A DNA stretch of 64,000 bases from Trichomonas vaginalis G3. Lineage: Eukaryota > Parabasalia > Trichomonadida > Trichomonadidae. The notes beneath the pieces are model-generated. The model did not search any database and was not told the DNA's origin. It saw only the letters and a program-made list of their open reading frames with translations. Numbering within the stretch: the first letter of the stretch is position 1; the number at the start of each line of letters is the position of its first letter. The translations under genes and the position numbers were made by a program. Location: NCBI RefSeq assembly GCF_026262505.1, contig NC_067203.1, forward strand, positions 11,966,001 to 12,030,000, in the 5' to 3' direction. Of this stretch, positions 31,538 to 40,790 are shown one piece after another.

Positions 31538-33352
31538 TCATTGAACGCGGTACCATGCGAATACAGTCACAAATGGTGGCATATAATCTGCACCCGAGCC
31601 TGTTGGATTTGTTGTGAAAGTATGGACATGATTTCCTCCTGGTTCAGTTGGTCGAAAAATCTTTTTTGCTGAATTGTTATAAGATGGAGATAAAACGTCA
31701 TTGCCAGCTTCATACTCTGAGTTGTATAATGGGTGGTCTCTTAATGAGTGGCTATGGTCGCCAGAAAAGTTTGTAGTTCCTGTATGAGTGTGCGGTGGAA
31801 GGTTTGCTTCAGTAATTTTCTTCGAACCTCCTGTTTGCTTTGAAGAGTTAGCACAGTATAAGAATTTGTCTACAATCTGCTGCCATGTACCAAAACCTAA
31901 AACACTTGCTGGATTTGTTGAGTTCATTGACGTATAAATAGAGCCTATAGGATATATGGTTTCAAGAATCTGAGCCTTCATTGTTTGAAGTTCATGTTTA
32001 ACATTTATAAATCCATCGCCATCTACAATATTTATATTGTTTGTTATTAAACCATTAGGAAAAGTCGGAGGATAAATTCTTTGTTCATGTACAGTTGCAC
32101 CGTTTCTTCCTGTTTTTGTTACTATTTCGATGCATGCCTTAATTTCTTTAATCCTGATTGTTTGAAATTCTTCATGCACGTGCTCTTTATCAGCTTTTCC
32201 ATTAACCGCAGCATTTACTTCCGACTTCTTTGCATAATTTTCATCTACATAAGTTTTGTCAGCTTTCTTATCTAACATTGCTGGTAGTTCATATGCTTCA
32301 AAGTTTCTGGCATGATCTTCGATATTCCTGCAACTGTTATCTAAATTGTTTAGTGTATCTTTTACGCTTGTACTTGGATTCTCTAAAGGTGCACTTGAAC
32401 CAAGGGTATAGTTCAATATTACATCGTCTGCTCTAACAGTAGTGAAGGATTCGTTTGTATGGTTCTTGTCGGCTTTACTGTCTAATGTAGCTTGAAGTTC
32501 ATTTATATCGGAGATGTTGTGTTTATGAGATTTCAAAACTTTGTTCATTGCTTCGAGTTCAACTTTGTCAGCTTTACTTTTAATAGCATCTTCAAACGTT
32601 ATTTCTGCCTTAACTCTCAAAGTAAATCTTGGTTCAACTAATACACCGTTAACATTGAAAGTAGAGGCATAAATTTCACCGGTATAACCAAATGCTTCTG
32701 GTGCTTTAGCTACATCATACTGTACAGTACAGCTTATGTCATAACCTTTAGCACGAATGTATTTATATCTTCTTTCATTAACATTTTTTGTCTTCGCTTC
32801 ATCACCTTGTGTTAAATATCCATGGTAGTCCGTTATAATCTGTTCGTCTGAAGTTATATAATGAACGTGGTTCTTGACTTTATCACTCAGAGCTAAAAGC
32901 TCATTTTTGTCTGCTTTTTCGGCTAATTTCTCATTAACATCATTCACTTCTAATTCAACTCTTCCGCCAGAACTCTTATTATCATTAATCTTTTTCATTA
33001 ATTCGGTAATTACGTCATAAAGACTATATTCTGTTTTCGGTTTTGTAAATAATGAGTCAAAATTTCTTTTCATCATTACATCGCTGACATTAATGATATC
33101 ACCAATTCCTTTTTCATTTATTCTCTTCATTAGTTCTGCAATAATGACGAATATATAATCTGTTAATTTATTCTCTTCATCGAGGGTTATAGAATGTTTT
33201 GAAATTGAATCATTAACTCCTCTAAATAAATCAATAACTTCAGGATACACGTTTTTAATGTCTCGAATAACCCGACCAGTATCCTGTTGTTCATGTTCTT
33301 CGTTCCCGTCGTTACGTGGTTTTATATCTCTAACCATCATCAACGCAGCCAT
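31538..33352 (-). CDS. Tail-fibre-like protein with collar-type C-terminal domain, element A
   Basis: Candidate receptor-binding fibre of the virus-like particle. 604 residues, intact. A helical start leads to repeats with KADK..L signatures (ELLALSDKVKNHVHYIT, KSKADKVELEAMNKVLKSH, KADKTYVDENYAKKSEVN) typical of trimeric phage and giant-virus fibres. The last 140 residues match the phage collar / baseplate gp10-like C-terminus: IYPIGSIYTSMNSTNPAS, GFGTWQQIVDKFLYC, TGGSKKIT..NLPPHTHTG, then HVHTF and a final MPPFVTVFAWYRV. HxH pairs could bind metal as in phage fibre tips. It overlaps the upstream gene by 13 bp. Confidence 0.8.
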   Translation of the reverse strand: MAALMMVRDIKPRNDGNEEHEQQDTGRVIRDIKNVYPEVIDLFRGVNDSISKHSITLDEENKLTDYIFVIIAELMKRINEKGIGDIINVSDVMMKRNFDSLFTKPKTEYSLYDVITELMKKINDNKSSGGRVELEVNDVNEKLAEKADKNELLALSDKVKNHVHYITSDEQIITDYHGYLTQGDEAKTKNVNERRYKYIRAKGYDISCTVQYDVAKAPEAFGYTGEIYASTFNVNGVLVEPRFTLRVKAEITFEDAIKSKADKVELEAMNKVLKSHKHNISDINELQATLDSKADKNHTNESFTTVRADDVILNYTLGSSAPLENPSTSVKDTLNNLDNSCRNIEDHARNFEAYELPAMLDKKADKTYVDENYAKKSEVNAAVNGKADKEHVHEEFQTIRIKEIKACIEIVTKTGRNGATVHEQRIYPPTFPNGLITNNINIVDGDGFINVKHELQTMKAQILETIYPIGSIYTSMNSTNPASVLGFGTWQQIVDKFLYCANSSKQTGGSKKITEANLPPHTHTGTTNFSGDHSHSLRDHPLYNSEYEAGNDVLSPSYNNSAKKIFRPTEPGGNHVHTFTTNPTGSGADYMPPFVTVFAWYRVQ

Positions 33353-34535
33353 AACCGGAGGTTTGTTGCTATCTGTTCGAAAATCCGTCCGTTATGTACG
33401 GTATATCTAAATAATTTCTTTGTGTTTGTTAAAACATTTGAAACAAGTCTTTTAAAACCATCTACAAAATTTCCTGTTTCACCTAATGTTCTTGCAGCAT
33501 TTACAAGCTCACCCATTCCCGCTTTTGACCCCAAAAACGTCCATATTGCATTTATTTCACTCTGTATAGTTGTCCATTCAGCAAAATTAATTCCTGCATT
33601 CGCTAAGCTGAAAATGAAATTCAGTGGATCGAACTTAATTCCACCTTCTTTTTCAATTTCAACGAACTCACTAACATGAGATTTTAAATATTCTTTCGTT
33701 AAAATTGTTTTCCCTGATGTTATGTCATTAACGAAACTATCACCGTCAAAGTTAACGAATTCAATTTCGTCGTTGATGCTTTTATTTCATACACCGCTTT
33801 ATCGATAGTTTTTGGCTCACATTCTTTAGAAGCATATGAAACATTAATGAATGAATTATATGTATTCGTGAATGAGTTAAAATCAATGATTTTCATTAAT
33901 GACGCCTTTAATGATTCATTTACTGTCGAATCCCTTAAAGCAATTAATGAACTGTCATTTATGAAAGGTACACTGCAAACCGTCGAGTTTGGATCAAATG
34001 CTGTAGTCGGAGAAGGAGTATTAATTATATAAGTCATTAAATCATTAAGTGACGTAAATAATGTTGTCGTTTTTGATTTAATTTCTTTAGCATCTGTTAT
34101 ATATGGTAATTTCATTTCTGTAGTTTCTGAATTAAAGATATTCGCTAAAATGTTTTGTAAACTGTTTTGAACAGCTGTGTAAACCGTTGAATCCGGAACT
34201 CTTACGATTTCACCGTCCTTAATAAAAGGCATTGCACATGGTGTAGTGCTTGGATCGAATCTTTTTGGGTTATGATTCAACATATATTCTAATGCTTCAT
34301 AAACAGACCTATATACGGTTGTATTATCTTTTTCAATAATTTCACCGTCCTTTATAAATGGCATAGTACATGGAGTTAAAATAGGGTCAAACTTTTCATA
34401 GTCCTTCCATGTTATGTATTTCTCAGTATTTCCATCAGTGATAACAATATATTTGTCAGTAAGTGTGAGAGAGTATTGACCAAAATATAAACGTTTAGCT
34501 CTGTCAGCTTCATACGCATATGCAGCTATACTCAT
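33340..34535 (-). pseudogene. Fibre-associated protein with internal repeats, element A (one frameshift)
   Basis: Reads from MSIAAYAYEADRAKRL at 34535. It carries four imperfect repeats of the pattern FDP..TPC.MPFIKDGEI...D.TVY.. (about residues 50-190). A shift near 33785 moves the frame, and the rest ends RIFEQIATNLRLWLR at 33340. About 398 residues in total. The repeats suggest a shaft or trimerising protein working with the fibre gene that directly follows. Not recognised as any named family. Confidence 0.55.
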
Positions 34536-34552
34536 ATTTTAATGAGAATAAA
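34536..34552. promoter_or_regulatory. 17-bp head-to-head intergenic promoter, element A fibre/capsid
   Basis: Only 17 bp (ATTTTAATGAGAATAAA) separate the start codons of the minus-strand fibre operon and the plus-strand capsid-like gene. The same 16-17 bp gap occurs at three other divergent pairs in A and B, so transcription must start within it or within the opposing gene. Confidence 0.55.
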
Positions 34553-35329
34553 ATGTTGTTCTATTTGCAAAGTACAGACCCAAACGAATACGGGACAGTA
34601 AAGCTACAAACAAACTTAGGTCTACAGAATGAGGCGCTTGCATTCAGAATGGTTGACTTCAATACTATCGCTTCATTCGTTATAACAGATGAAACAGATT
34701 TCATGGAGATTGAAATAGATGGAAAGAAGCACGAAATAAGATTTCACAATAATGTAGAATATAAGATGGAAACATTAGCTGGAGTGTTAAATGCTCTCAT
34801 AAATACTACAATAAACAAGGATAACGAAGAAAACTTAATGAATGTTAAACTTATTGCAGGAGTTTTGAAGTTCAGTTATGTGAAGGAGTTTAAGATACCA
34901 AGAATGAGTCATAGAGTTCAATTGCTTTTAGGAGCATACCATATGACATTTCCTTTAAAAAGTGTTGACAAAACGATTGAGATGAAATCTGTTCCATACG
35001 TATGTTATGGTAATTGTTTATACATTGAGTCTAAAATAGCTAATGTCACAGGCATTTCAGGAGTTAATAGTAAAGGTTCAGTAGAATATAAATCCTTCTG
35101 TTATGCAGTCAATTCAATGTTCATTCCAAACGTTCCTGTCATAGCAACTCATTTAGGTAAATGGGTTCGCATTAGTCCTCATAATTTGAAAGACATGCAA
35201 TTCAGACTTGTTGACTTTCAAGGAGAGCCTGTAGAACTGAAGGCACCAGTGCGAATGACTGTTGAAGTTGACTTTTTAGAAAATATTAAATGCAACAGCT
35301 TACAAGAGAACTCAGAGCTAAAAATATAA
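34553..35329 (+). CDS. Capsid-type (penton/minor capsid-like) protein, element A
   Basis: 258 residues from MLFYLQSTDPNEYG, intact. Beta-rich throughout. The C-terminal segment MQFRLVDFQGEPVELKAPVR followed by MTVEVDF has the pattern seen at the end of the proteins at 37468-38348 and 53602-55754, suggesting a capsid protein family built on a jelly roll. Polinton minor capsid (penton) proteins have this size and such ends. Start chosen at 34553: it leaves a 17-bp gap to the divergent gene, and the longer form would overlap it. Assignment as penton is inference. Confidence 0.5.
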   Translation: MLFYLQSTDPNEYGTVKLQTNLGLQNEALAFRMVDFNTIASFVITDETDFMEIEIDGKKHEIRFHNNVEYKMETLAGVLNALINTTINKDNEENLMNVKLIAGVLKFSYVKEFKIPRMSHRVQLLLGAYHMTFPLKSVDKTIEMKSVPYVCYGNCLYIESKIANVTGISGVNSKGSVEYKSFCYAVNSMFIPNVPVIATHLGKWVRISPHNLKDMQFRLVDFQGEPVELKAPVRMTVEVDFLENIKCNSLQENSELKI

Positions 35330-35529
35330 AGTATGAATGTTATGTATTAGGTCATGAACTTTGGTTGTTGCTGTTTGATGAAACAAATGAATTAGTTATG
35401 TCAGTCAAGAGAACAGAAAAATATTGTGTTAGTGAAAACTGCACCAAGTCAATAAGATTAGGTTTGCATTATGAAGATGAGTTCGATACTGTTGAAGAAG
35501 TTTTGGATAGATATTACAAATTGCTTTAA
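35290..35529 (+). CDS. Small hypothetical protein, element A
   Basis: 79 residues, starting MQQLTRELRAKNIKYEC and overlapping the previous gene by 40 bp. Beta-strand then helix, ending in an acidic stretch and LDRYYKLL. Its position after a capsid-type gene parallels the small gene at 38349-38572 after the second capsid-type gene. Function unknown. Confidence 0.5.
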   Translation: MQQLTRELRAKNIKYECYVLGHELWLLLFDETNELVMSVKRTEKYCVSENCTKSIRLGLHYEDEFDTVEEVLDRYYKLL

Positions 35530-36140
35530 TTTACTAAAACATATTTCAAGCAAAGTTTATATTCTGTTGAAAGTTTTGTATACTCGTTCGAATATTTATA
35601 CTTAAACTCAACTCCTGTAGTTCCTGGTGTTTCAATGATGCGGATGTTACCTATTTTCATGAATGGTGGCGTTTGACCACAGCATTCGATTTCAGGGTCG
35701 AGATAGTCAATGACACATTGTTTCCCTGTTATTCGTGATATAACATTTTCAAGGTCCTCCTTTGTTAGAATTATTTGGTTCTTGCTTATAAGATTTACCA
35801 AAAGCTTCTTATCGTCTTTGAGTAAAATTGTTTGGTATAACTGAAGAAGGTAATGGTCTATGTTATCTGAAGGATTCGTTTGAATGTTTGTGTAAGGGTT
35901 GTCGTTGGCTTCTCTTGAAAGAATTTGGTCTAATGGTGGATACTCTAACTTAACATCTGATGTAGCGTTTGCACTTGAAGCTGAGTTTAAATTCACGGAT
36001 TTCAGTTCTGGTTCTTTTTCTTTCAAACACTCCGAACTATAGTTCTTTATGACAATATTGTTTGTCGTTCGTGAGTCAACATTTGATGTTGGTTCAATTG
36101 GAACATTAACGGCACCAGCTAAGATGGATTTGCTTCTCAT
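35526..36140 (-). CDS. Hypothetical protein, element A
   Basis: 204 residues, intact, starting MRSKSILAGAVNVPI. The first 90 residues are Asn/Ser-rich and probably unstructured. The second part is helical then beta (QCVIDYLDPEIECC, PPFMKIGNIRIIETPG) and ends in a Tyr-rich tail. Its stop overlaps the convergent gene at 35529. Not recognised; a minor structural protein is possible. Confidence 0.5.
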   Translation of the reverse strand: MRSKSILAGAVNVPIEPTSNVDSRTTNNIVIKNYSSECLKEKEPELKSVNLNSASSANATSDVKLEYPPLDQILSREANDNPYTNIQTNPSDNIDHYLLQLYQTILLKDDKKLLVNLISKNQIILTKEDLENVISRITGKQCVIDYLDPEIECCGQTPPFMKIGNIRIIETPGTTGVEFKYKYSNEYTKLSTEYKLCLKYVLVN

Positions 36141-36165
36141 TTCATATAGAATAAAAACCTTTTAT
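36141..36165. promoter_or_regulatory. 25-bp head-to-head intergenic promoter, element A
   Basis: Gap between divergent start codons at 36140 and 36166. It contains CATATAGAATAAAA, a variant of the TATAG..TAAAA core seen at other divergent pairs. Confidence 0.5.
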
Positions 36166-36567
36166 ATGTATGAAATGAACAATATACTCGACAAGGGTTT
36201 GAATGTAAAGCTAACGAATGAAAATATTGTTGAATTCACTGAGACAGGTGCTGTGTATAAAGATGTAGAACTACTGAACAAAAGAGCTAATGGAAGAAGC
36301 AGGAATATGAACAAAGGGTGGAAGCCTATAAAAATTTATGTCAATGATGGCTCAGGAGGTTCAAACATAAAGTATGCAGAAAGTTATCGAGTTTATGCTC
36401 TCAAAGGTGAAAAGCCTTCATTTAAGAACAGCTATTCTAACGCATATCCTCAAAAGCTAACGGATGGGGAAGTGGATGATATGAATGACAGCAAAAATAT
36501 TAACAGAAATGGCGACAGAGATGCATGGAATTTGTTTACCATCAGTCAATTGAAGGTTAAACTTTAA
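36166..36567 (+). CDS. Hypothetical protein, element A
   Basis: 133 residues from MYEMNNILDKGLNVKL. Two regular parts: a beta-rich N-terminus and a basic, Gly/Asn-rich centre (RANGRSRNMNKGWKPI, VNDGSGGSNIKYA). Ends TISQLKVKL, overlapping the ATPase stop by a few bases. Function unknown. The longer frame from 36049 would overlap the divergent gene and is not used. Confidence 0.45.
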   Translation: MYEMNNILDKGLNVKLTNENIVEFTETGAVYKDVELLNKRANGRSRNMNKGWKPIKIYVNDGSGGSNIKYAESYRVYALKGEKPSFKNSYSNAYPQKLTDGEVDDMNDSKNINRNGDRDAWNLFTISQLKVKL

Positions 36568-37451
36568 AACAATGTTGGTCGTTCCCATGGAATATTTTTG
36601 ACTTTAATGGTATTAGTCATGATATGAATCTCAAGGTATGAACGAGGAGAGATGAGAGACTTATATGCTTCCCAAATTTCTTCAAAAGGTAATGTTATAC
36701 CTGACTGTTTCCAAATGAGTTCAATATCATAACGTGAGAAACCTTGAAAGATAACGAAGTCAGTTATGAGACGTTTTATGTTTAAAGCTAAAAACCTCCA
36801 TGTTTGCATAAGTATTGCTACAGTTAAGTGGTAATGTCTGACTTTAGTTATGATGTTAGCTAATGGTGAGTCTGGTTTTGACACTAAACCTTTTCCGGCG
36901 AAGTCGTCACAAACGAGCAAAGTGTTTGAAGGATACATTTTGAAGGGGTATTTTGAAAGTTTTGACAGAATGTAGTTTGTAAGTCGTTTCATATCGTAAA
37001 CTCCTGAGTACTGACGTAAGTGGTGTTTGTCAATAATTCTTTCCATCTCCTCAGAAGTCTTTTGCATTCCTGACTGTATAAATTCAACGATGGCATAATA
37101 TTTCCTCTTACGTCGAATGTAACGTTGAAGAAATTCAATTAGTTCACTGTCTGGAACTTTAACGACAGAGGCTTGAACTTTTGACATAAATGTTTTCGCT
37201 GTTGAGTCCATAGAGTCTGAAGTTGCTGATATAATGATTTGGTCATAGTAAGAGTCGTTTCCTAAACGCTCTGTTATGAGTATATGACGAATGAGGTTAA
37301 ATGTCTTACCTGAACCCATCTTTCCACAATAGAAATACACACCATTTGAACAGAACTCATAATCTTTGCTGAAAGGAAGAATAAGAGAAGAGTTAAGTTT
37401 GTCTGTAGTTTCATTCATGTCTTCATCTACGTCATGTATTAAATGCTTCAT
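36564..37451 (-). CDS. Polinton genome-packaging ATPase (FtsK/HerA type), element A
   Basis: Motor that would pump the element's DNA into capsids. 295 residues, intact. Walker A GKMGSGKTFN (about residues 43-52), Walker B LLVCDDFAGKG (about 184), followed by a sensor-like region AILMQTWRF and the conserved end (WERPTLF). The size is normal for polinton and virophage ATPases. It starts 16 bp from the divergent capsid-type gene. A second, broken homologue lies at 41297-43473 with Walker A APPGSGKT, supporting two separate elements. Confidence 0.85.
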   Translation of the reverse strand: MKHLIHDVDEDMNETTDKLNSSLILPFSKDYEFCSNGVYFYCGKMGSGKTFNLIRHILITERLGNDSYYDQIIISATSDSMDSTAKTFMSKVQASVVKVPDSELIEFLQRYIRRKRKYYAIVEFIQSGMQKTSEEMERIIDKHHLRQYSGVYDMKRLTNYILSKLSKYPFKMYPSNTLLVCDDFAGKGLVSKPDSPLANIITKVRHYHLTVAILMQTWRFLALNIKRLITDFVIFQGFSRYDIELIWKQSGITLPFEEIWEAYKSLISPRSYLEIHIMTNTIKVKNIPWERPTLF

Positions 37452-37467
37452 TTTATCTCCATTAAAA
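37452..37467. promoter_or_regulatory. 16-bp head-to-head intergenic promoter, element A ATPase/capsid
   Basis: The gap TTTATCTCCATTAAAA separates ATG codons at 37451 (minus) and 37468 (plus). It includes TTTATC reading on the plus strand, a motif shared with other start regions of these elements. Confidence 0.55.
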
Positions 37468-38348
37468 ATGCAAGTCAGAAATATTCAGAACATAGCACCG
37501 AGTCTAACTGACAAGAGTATAAAGATATACTATGAACACGTTATGATGAAACCTACCAAAATTCAAGAAAGTCAGTATACTTATGAATATCCAAGACACT
37601 GGTAGAGTATGTAGGAGGTGAGAAAGCTATTGAAATCAGACAGGTTCGAAGTATTCCAGCAGGAAGAACAATATTATTGAAGAACTTTAATGTTTTGAGG
37701 TATAATGATGAAACAAAGAAGCAAGATAGTTTCCCTGTTGCTGTGTATGTGAACTTAGATACAGGAGATGACATGAAAGTTTTTAATACAAAGCTTCAAA
37801 CGGTAGTGAGAGAACAACTGACTGCGGAAGGGCATCCATTACCTTCAGAAGTTACCATAGCATATAATTTTGAAACAAATGCAATAGATTTTAAAATCGT
37901 CTCTGCAAAGAAGTCAGGTTTTACATTTAATGAAGCAGATGTATATTCGAATGAAAACTTCAAAGCTATTGCATGGTTAGATAATGACGATTGCTTTAAG
38001 AAAATATTTAAATACAGTGACTCAACGATGTCAATAGATGACCTTCGTGGAATGTTACCATCGACGTTTACAGTAGAAGGTTCAGCAGGATTGCTTACAA
38101 GATTGTCAATTGGAGGCATTTGGTCTCGTGAGAACATTGTTATAAAATCCAGTATAAGTGAATTTGCTGAAGAATCTATATTATGTCTTTCAAACTACAT
38201 GTATTCGCCACCGAAGCATTATAGTATAACAAACTTTGTCAGTAAGTTTAACATAAGACTTGTCGAACCTTCTTCAATGAAAGATGTTGTGCTACCTAAA
38301 GATGGAAAGGATGGACTCATTATTGAGATGATTTTAATAGCATATTAA
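37468..38348 (+). pseudogene. Second capsid-type protein, element A (one frameshift)
   Basis: Starts MQVRNIQNIAPSLTDK; the frame slips near 37600 (CCAAGACACTGGTAGAG) and continues VEYVGGEKAIEIRQVR, about 293 residues. Two blocks align with the element B protein at 53602-55754: YEYPRHW with FDYPLRW, and the strand VAVYVNLDTGDDMKVF with LQVNLLINLETTLQAF. The end (KFNIRLVEPSSMKDVVLPKD) resembles the end of 34553-35329. A jelly-roll capsid protein is likely; which one is not clear. Confidence 0.5.
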
Positions 38349-38572
38349 ATGAGCTTGTTCTTGAAGGTCATTCATGATGAAATAACTGTTGTAGAAGATG
38401 TTAGCAATTGTTCAGACATTTTGAAGCGTATAGATGAGATAAGAAAGAAGTTAGATAGACGCAAAGCGGTGAGGGCGAAGCCCGTGAGAACGCTTATGTT
38501 TCATTGACTTTCTCCAGTAACGAGAACTTTTATGAGATAATATTGAAGAGAGATGATTTTAATATGGTGTAA
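38349..38572 (+). pseudogene. Small hypothetical protein, element A (frameshifted)
   Basis: Starts MSLFLKVIHDEITVVEDV one base after the preceding stop. The frame changes near 38495 and ends YEIILKRDDFNMV, about 74 residues. A GC-rich hairpin-like stretch, GAGGGCGAAGCCCGTGAG, lies within. Positionally equivalent to 35290-35529. Confidence 0.4.
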
Positions 38573-39101
38573 ATGGTAGCTTGGGCAGCTTTAGGCGCAA
38601 TGGGAACAAAAAGCATTAGCATTTGGAGCAAAAGCACTTGGAGCTTATGACGCAGTAAATAAAATGAGTGGAGGAAGGGTTTCGAAGACATTAGATGCAA
38701 ATAAAGGGAAGATTGGAGGCTGGGTTGCAAAGAAGTTAAGATTAAATAAAATAGGGCTCATAAATAAAGCATCCAATTTGGTTGCGACTGAGTCAGAAAA
38801 TGCTTTAGGAAAGGATGATGAGTTTGCAAAACACGCAAAAGACTTTAATGACCAGATGAAAGGTGAAACAATGCATTTAAATAGAGTCGATGGAACTAAA
38901 GAAAATGTTTCTTCTCCACTAGTAGTTCTTCCGTATGGTCCCTATGGAATGTATGGAAACCCTTATGAACGACCATTTGACCCATTGACTGGTGGAAGTA
39001 ACTGGTATCATTACGGACGAAGAAGAAAGATAGTCAAGTTGGAGACAGACGTGAAGAAAGCAACTAAAAAGAAACCAAGGAAGAGAGTTATAAAGCAATG
39101 A
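38573..39101 (+). pseudogene. Basic Gly/Ala-rich minor structural protein, element A (frameshifted)
   Basis: Starts MVAWAALGAMGTK directly after the previous stop. An extra A in ACAAAAAGC near 38617 shifts the frame, after which it reads GAKALGAYDAVNKMSGG and runs to the stop at 39101, about 176 residues. The Gly/Ala-rich N-terminus is amphipathic, the middle has PLVVLPYGPYGMYGNPYERP, and the end is very basic (KKATKKKPRKRVIKQ). The shape resembles DNA-condensing or membrane-active minor capsid proteins, like 50345-50743 in element B. Inference only. Confidence 0.45.
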
Positions 39102-39122
39102 ATTCAACAGGGTGAAAAAACA

Positions 39123-39246
39123 GGTGAGATCTCACCACTTCACCTAAATTTATTTTTGTGCTATGTTTTCATACGTGTGAGGGTGGTGATATCATTTATT
39201 TTTAAGTTTATTTTTTTATTTTATTTTTTATTTTATTTTTATATAA
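39123..39246 (+). promoter_or_regulatory. Element A regulatory cassette, copy 4
   Basis: GGTGAGATCTCACC at 39123-39136, centre 117.5 bp before the ATG at 39247, the same distance as copy 3 but on the other strand. A leader of TTATTTT repeats (39198-39245) replaces the CTTTACATACAA block. Confidence 0.6.
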
Positions 39247-39567
39247 ATGACGAAAACTATTGAGATAACAAACTACAACGGTCATGAGTTCAATAATTTG
39301 TTCTTCGTTCCTCGTGAAAATACATTCTATCAGATACGAGGGAGAAAGGGTAAAGTTAGTTTGAGCGTTTATGAAGGAATGAAGAATGGAAAGTTTATAC
39401 AAGCATACGATACAAACGGTAAACGTATTTCATTAGCTTTGTCAAAACTTACTAACATTCATTTTGACAGTGATTTTGACCTATATGAAGAAGAAAGTGA
39501 GTCAGAAGATTATGAGCTGTTATATGAAGCACAGCAATGGGAGGAGTTGCAATACTTTTGTAAGTGA
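39247..39567 (+). CDS. Small protein resembling the recognition part of HNH-type proteins, element A
   Basis: 106 residues, intact. The stretch FYQIRGRKGKVSLSVYEG, then DTNGKRISLALSKLTNIHF, aligns loosely with YQIRNKETGKVL...SISMGKLVAIQW of the HNH-like protein at 46098-46781. The HNH residues themselves are missing and an acidic tail (EEESESEDYELLYE) takes their place. It may be a DNA-binding remnant of a homing-type nuclease. Low certainty. Confidence 0.45.
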   Translation: MTKTIEITNYNGHEFNNLFFVPRENTFYQIRGRKGKVSLSVYEGMKNGKFIQAYDTNGKRISLALSKLTNIHFDSDFDLYEEESESEDYELLYEAQQWEELQYFCK

Positions 39568-39610
39568 GAACGTTTATTTTTTACATTAGTGAGGTGAAGT
39601 GGTTGGTGGC

Positions 39611-39727
39611 TTTGTAAATATTTAAGGTTAAGTTAGTGTTGTCGTTTGTGTTGTAAAATATACGTTAACGGTTTTGTAAATATTTAAGGTTAAGTGGTGT
39701 ACGGAGGCGCGCAGTGCCTCAGTACAC
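39611..39727. repeat. Junction repeats and GC-rich hairpin between elements A and B
   Basis: TTTGTAAATATTTAAGGTTA starts both at 39611 and at 39673, a direct repeat. A hairpin follows at 39697-39727 with stem GTGTAC/GTACAC and inner stem GAGGC/GCCTC. This is the last sequence before the truncated helicase, so it may mark the end of element A or an excision/insertion scar. Confidence 0.55.
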
Positions 39728-39751
39728 GACTTAGCCATACTAACTGAGAAT

Positions 39752-40336
39752 ATGAAACTTATAGTTTGCAATGAACTTCAAAGTATAGATACAACAAAAG
39801 TTTTGAACTCAGATGCTTTGAAGAGTCTTATAACAGACAAAGTTGGAGTTGTTGAAAGAAAGTATAAAGACCAAAGAGTTTGTGAGAATGTTGCAAACTT
39901 CATTATGGTTTCAAACAATGCTGTTCCGATGAAGTTAGAAAGTTCTGACAGAAGATATGTAGTTGTCAGAACGTCAGATTCTCATATGCAAGATACAGAA
40001 TATTTTGACGACTTAGCAGAAACTTTGACATCTGACTTTTACAACCACTTGTTCTCATATTTCATGACATTAGATATTTCTAAGTTCAATCCAAGACAAA
40101 TTCCACATACCGAAGAGAGACAAACATTGTTAGAAGCAAACAAGAGTGTATATGAACTGTTCATAGAAGAAAGCGACTTTGAGTGTTTAGATGAAAAGTC
40201 TTTATATGATGAATATAAACAATATTGTCAAGAATATGGTTATATGGCAGCTTCTAAACGTACATTCTTGGCAAATGTCAAAAGTCTTTTAGACGTACAG
40301 AATGGTGTATATACAAAGAAAAATTTTTCTGAGTAA
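39752..40336 (+). CDS. SF3 helicase, C-terminal part only (D5/DUF5906-like), element B
   Basis: Replicative helicase of the viral superfamily 3 type. 194 residues. LIVCNELQ is the Walker B-type motif, FIMVSNNAVP is SF3 motif C with its Asn, and SDRRYVVV holds the arginine-finger region. The end (YCQEYGYMAASKRTFLANVK) is the winged-helix-like tail. The Walker A part and the primase domain are missing upstream: the frame opens at ATG 39752 just after the junction hairpin, so this is a 5'-truncated gene even though the frame is open. A second remnant lies at 932-1223. Confidence 0.75.
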   Translation: MKLIVCNELQSIDTTKVLNSDALKSLITDKVGVVERKYKDQRVCENVANFIMVSNNAVPMKLESSDRRYVVVRTSDSHMQDTEYFDDLAETLTSDFYNHLFSYFMTLDISKFNPRQIPHTEERQTLLEANKSVYELFIEESDFECLDEKSLYDEYKQYCQEYGYMAASKRTFLANVKSLLDVQNGVYTKKNFSE

Positions 40337-40371
40337 ATTTTAAAAAAAATATTTTTTATCCGATAGAAAAG

Positions 40372-40790
40372 ATGACGAAATTCATCTCGGTAAACAAGTA
40401 CATGTCAGGACTTAAAGAAGAACTAGACCCATTCACATATTTGAATGTTTACTTCTACCATTTTGAAAAGTCTTCATTCAGCAAAGTTTGGAACATCGAA
40501 CCAGTTAAGTTTGCTATTGTGACTAAAAATGGTGCGAAATTTGAAGACTTAGACATAGAAGGTTGTTAACAGTCAAAGAAAGTTTTGCCAGAAGGTTCTC
40601 AAACCTTAAAGAAGGCAAAGCATACAACTTGTTATACCTTATGAACCAAAGAAGACAGACGACTATGAATATTATGAGTCTAAAAGTTGTAGAAGTTCAA
40701 GGTAAATTGGGTAAAAAGATTTTAGAGTCTAAGCCAGTGTTTACTCCTAAAGAGGAAGAGAACATTGACATTGACCCAGAAATGTTCTAA
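40372..40790 (+). pseudogene. Hypothetical protein next to helicase (candidate ssDNA-binding), element B (frameshifted)
   Basis: Starts MTKFISVNKYMSGL. The frame is broken at GGTTGTTAAC near 40563, where the copy at 489-895 has an extra T and reads on. The second part ends in KPVFTPKEEENIDIDPEMF at 40790. About 139 residues, beta-rich, with a short acidic tail, as many single-strand DNA-binding proteins have. Family not recognised. TTTTTTATCCGATAGAAAAG precedes the ATG. Confidence 0.5.
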
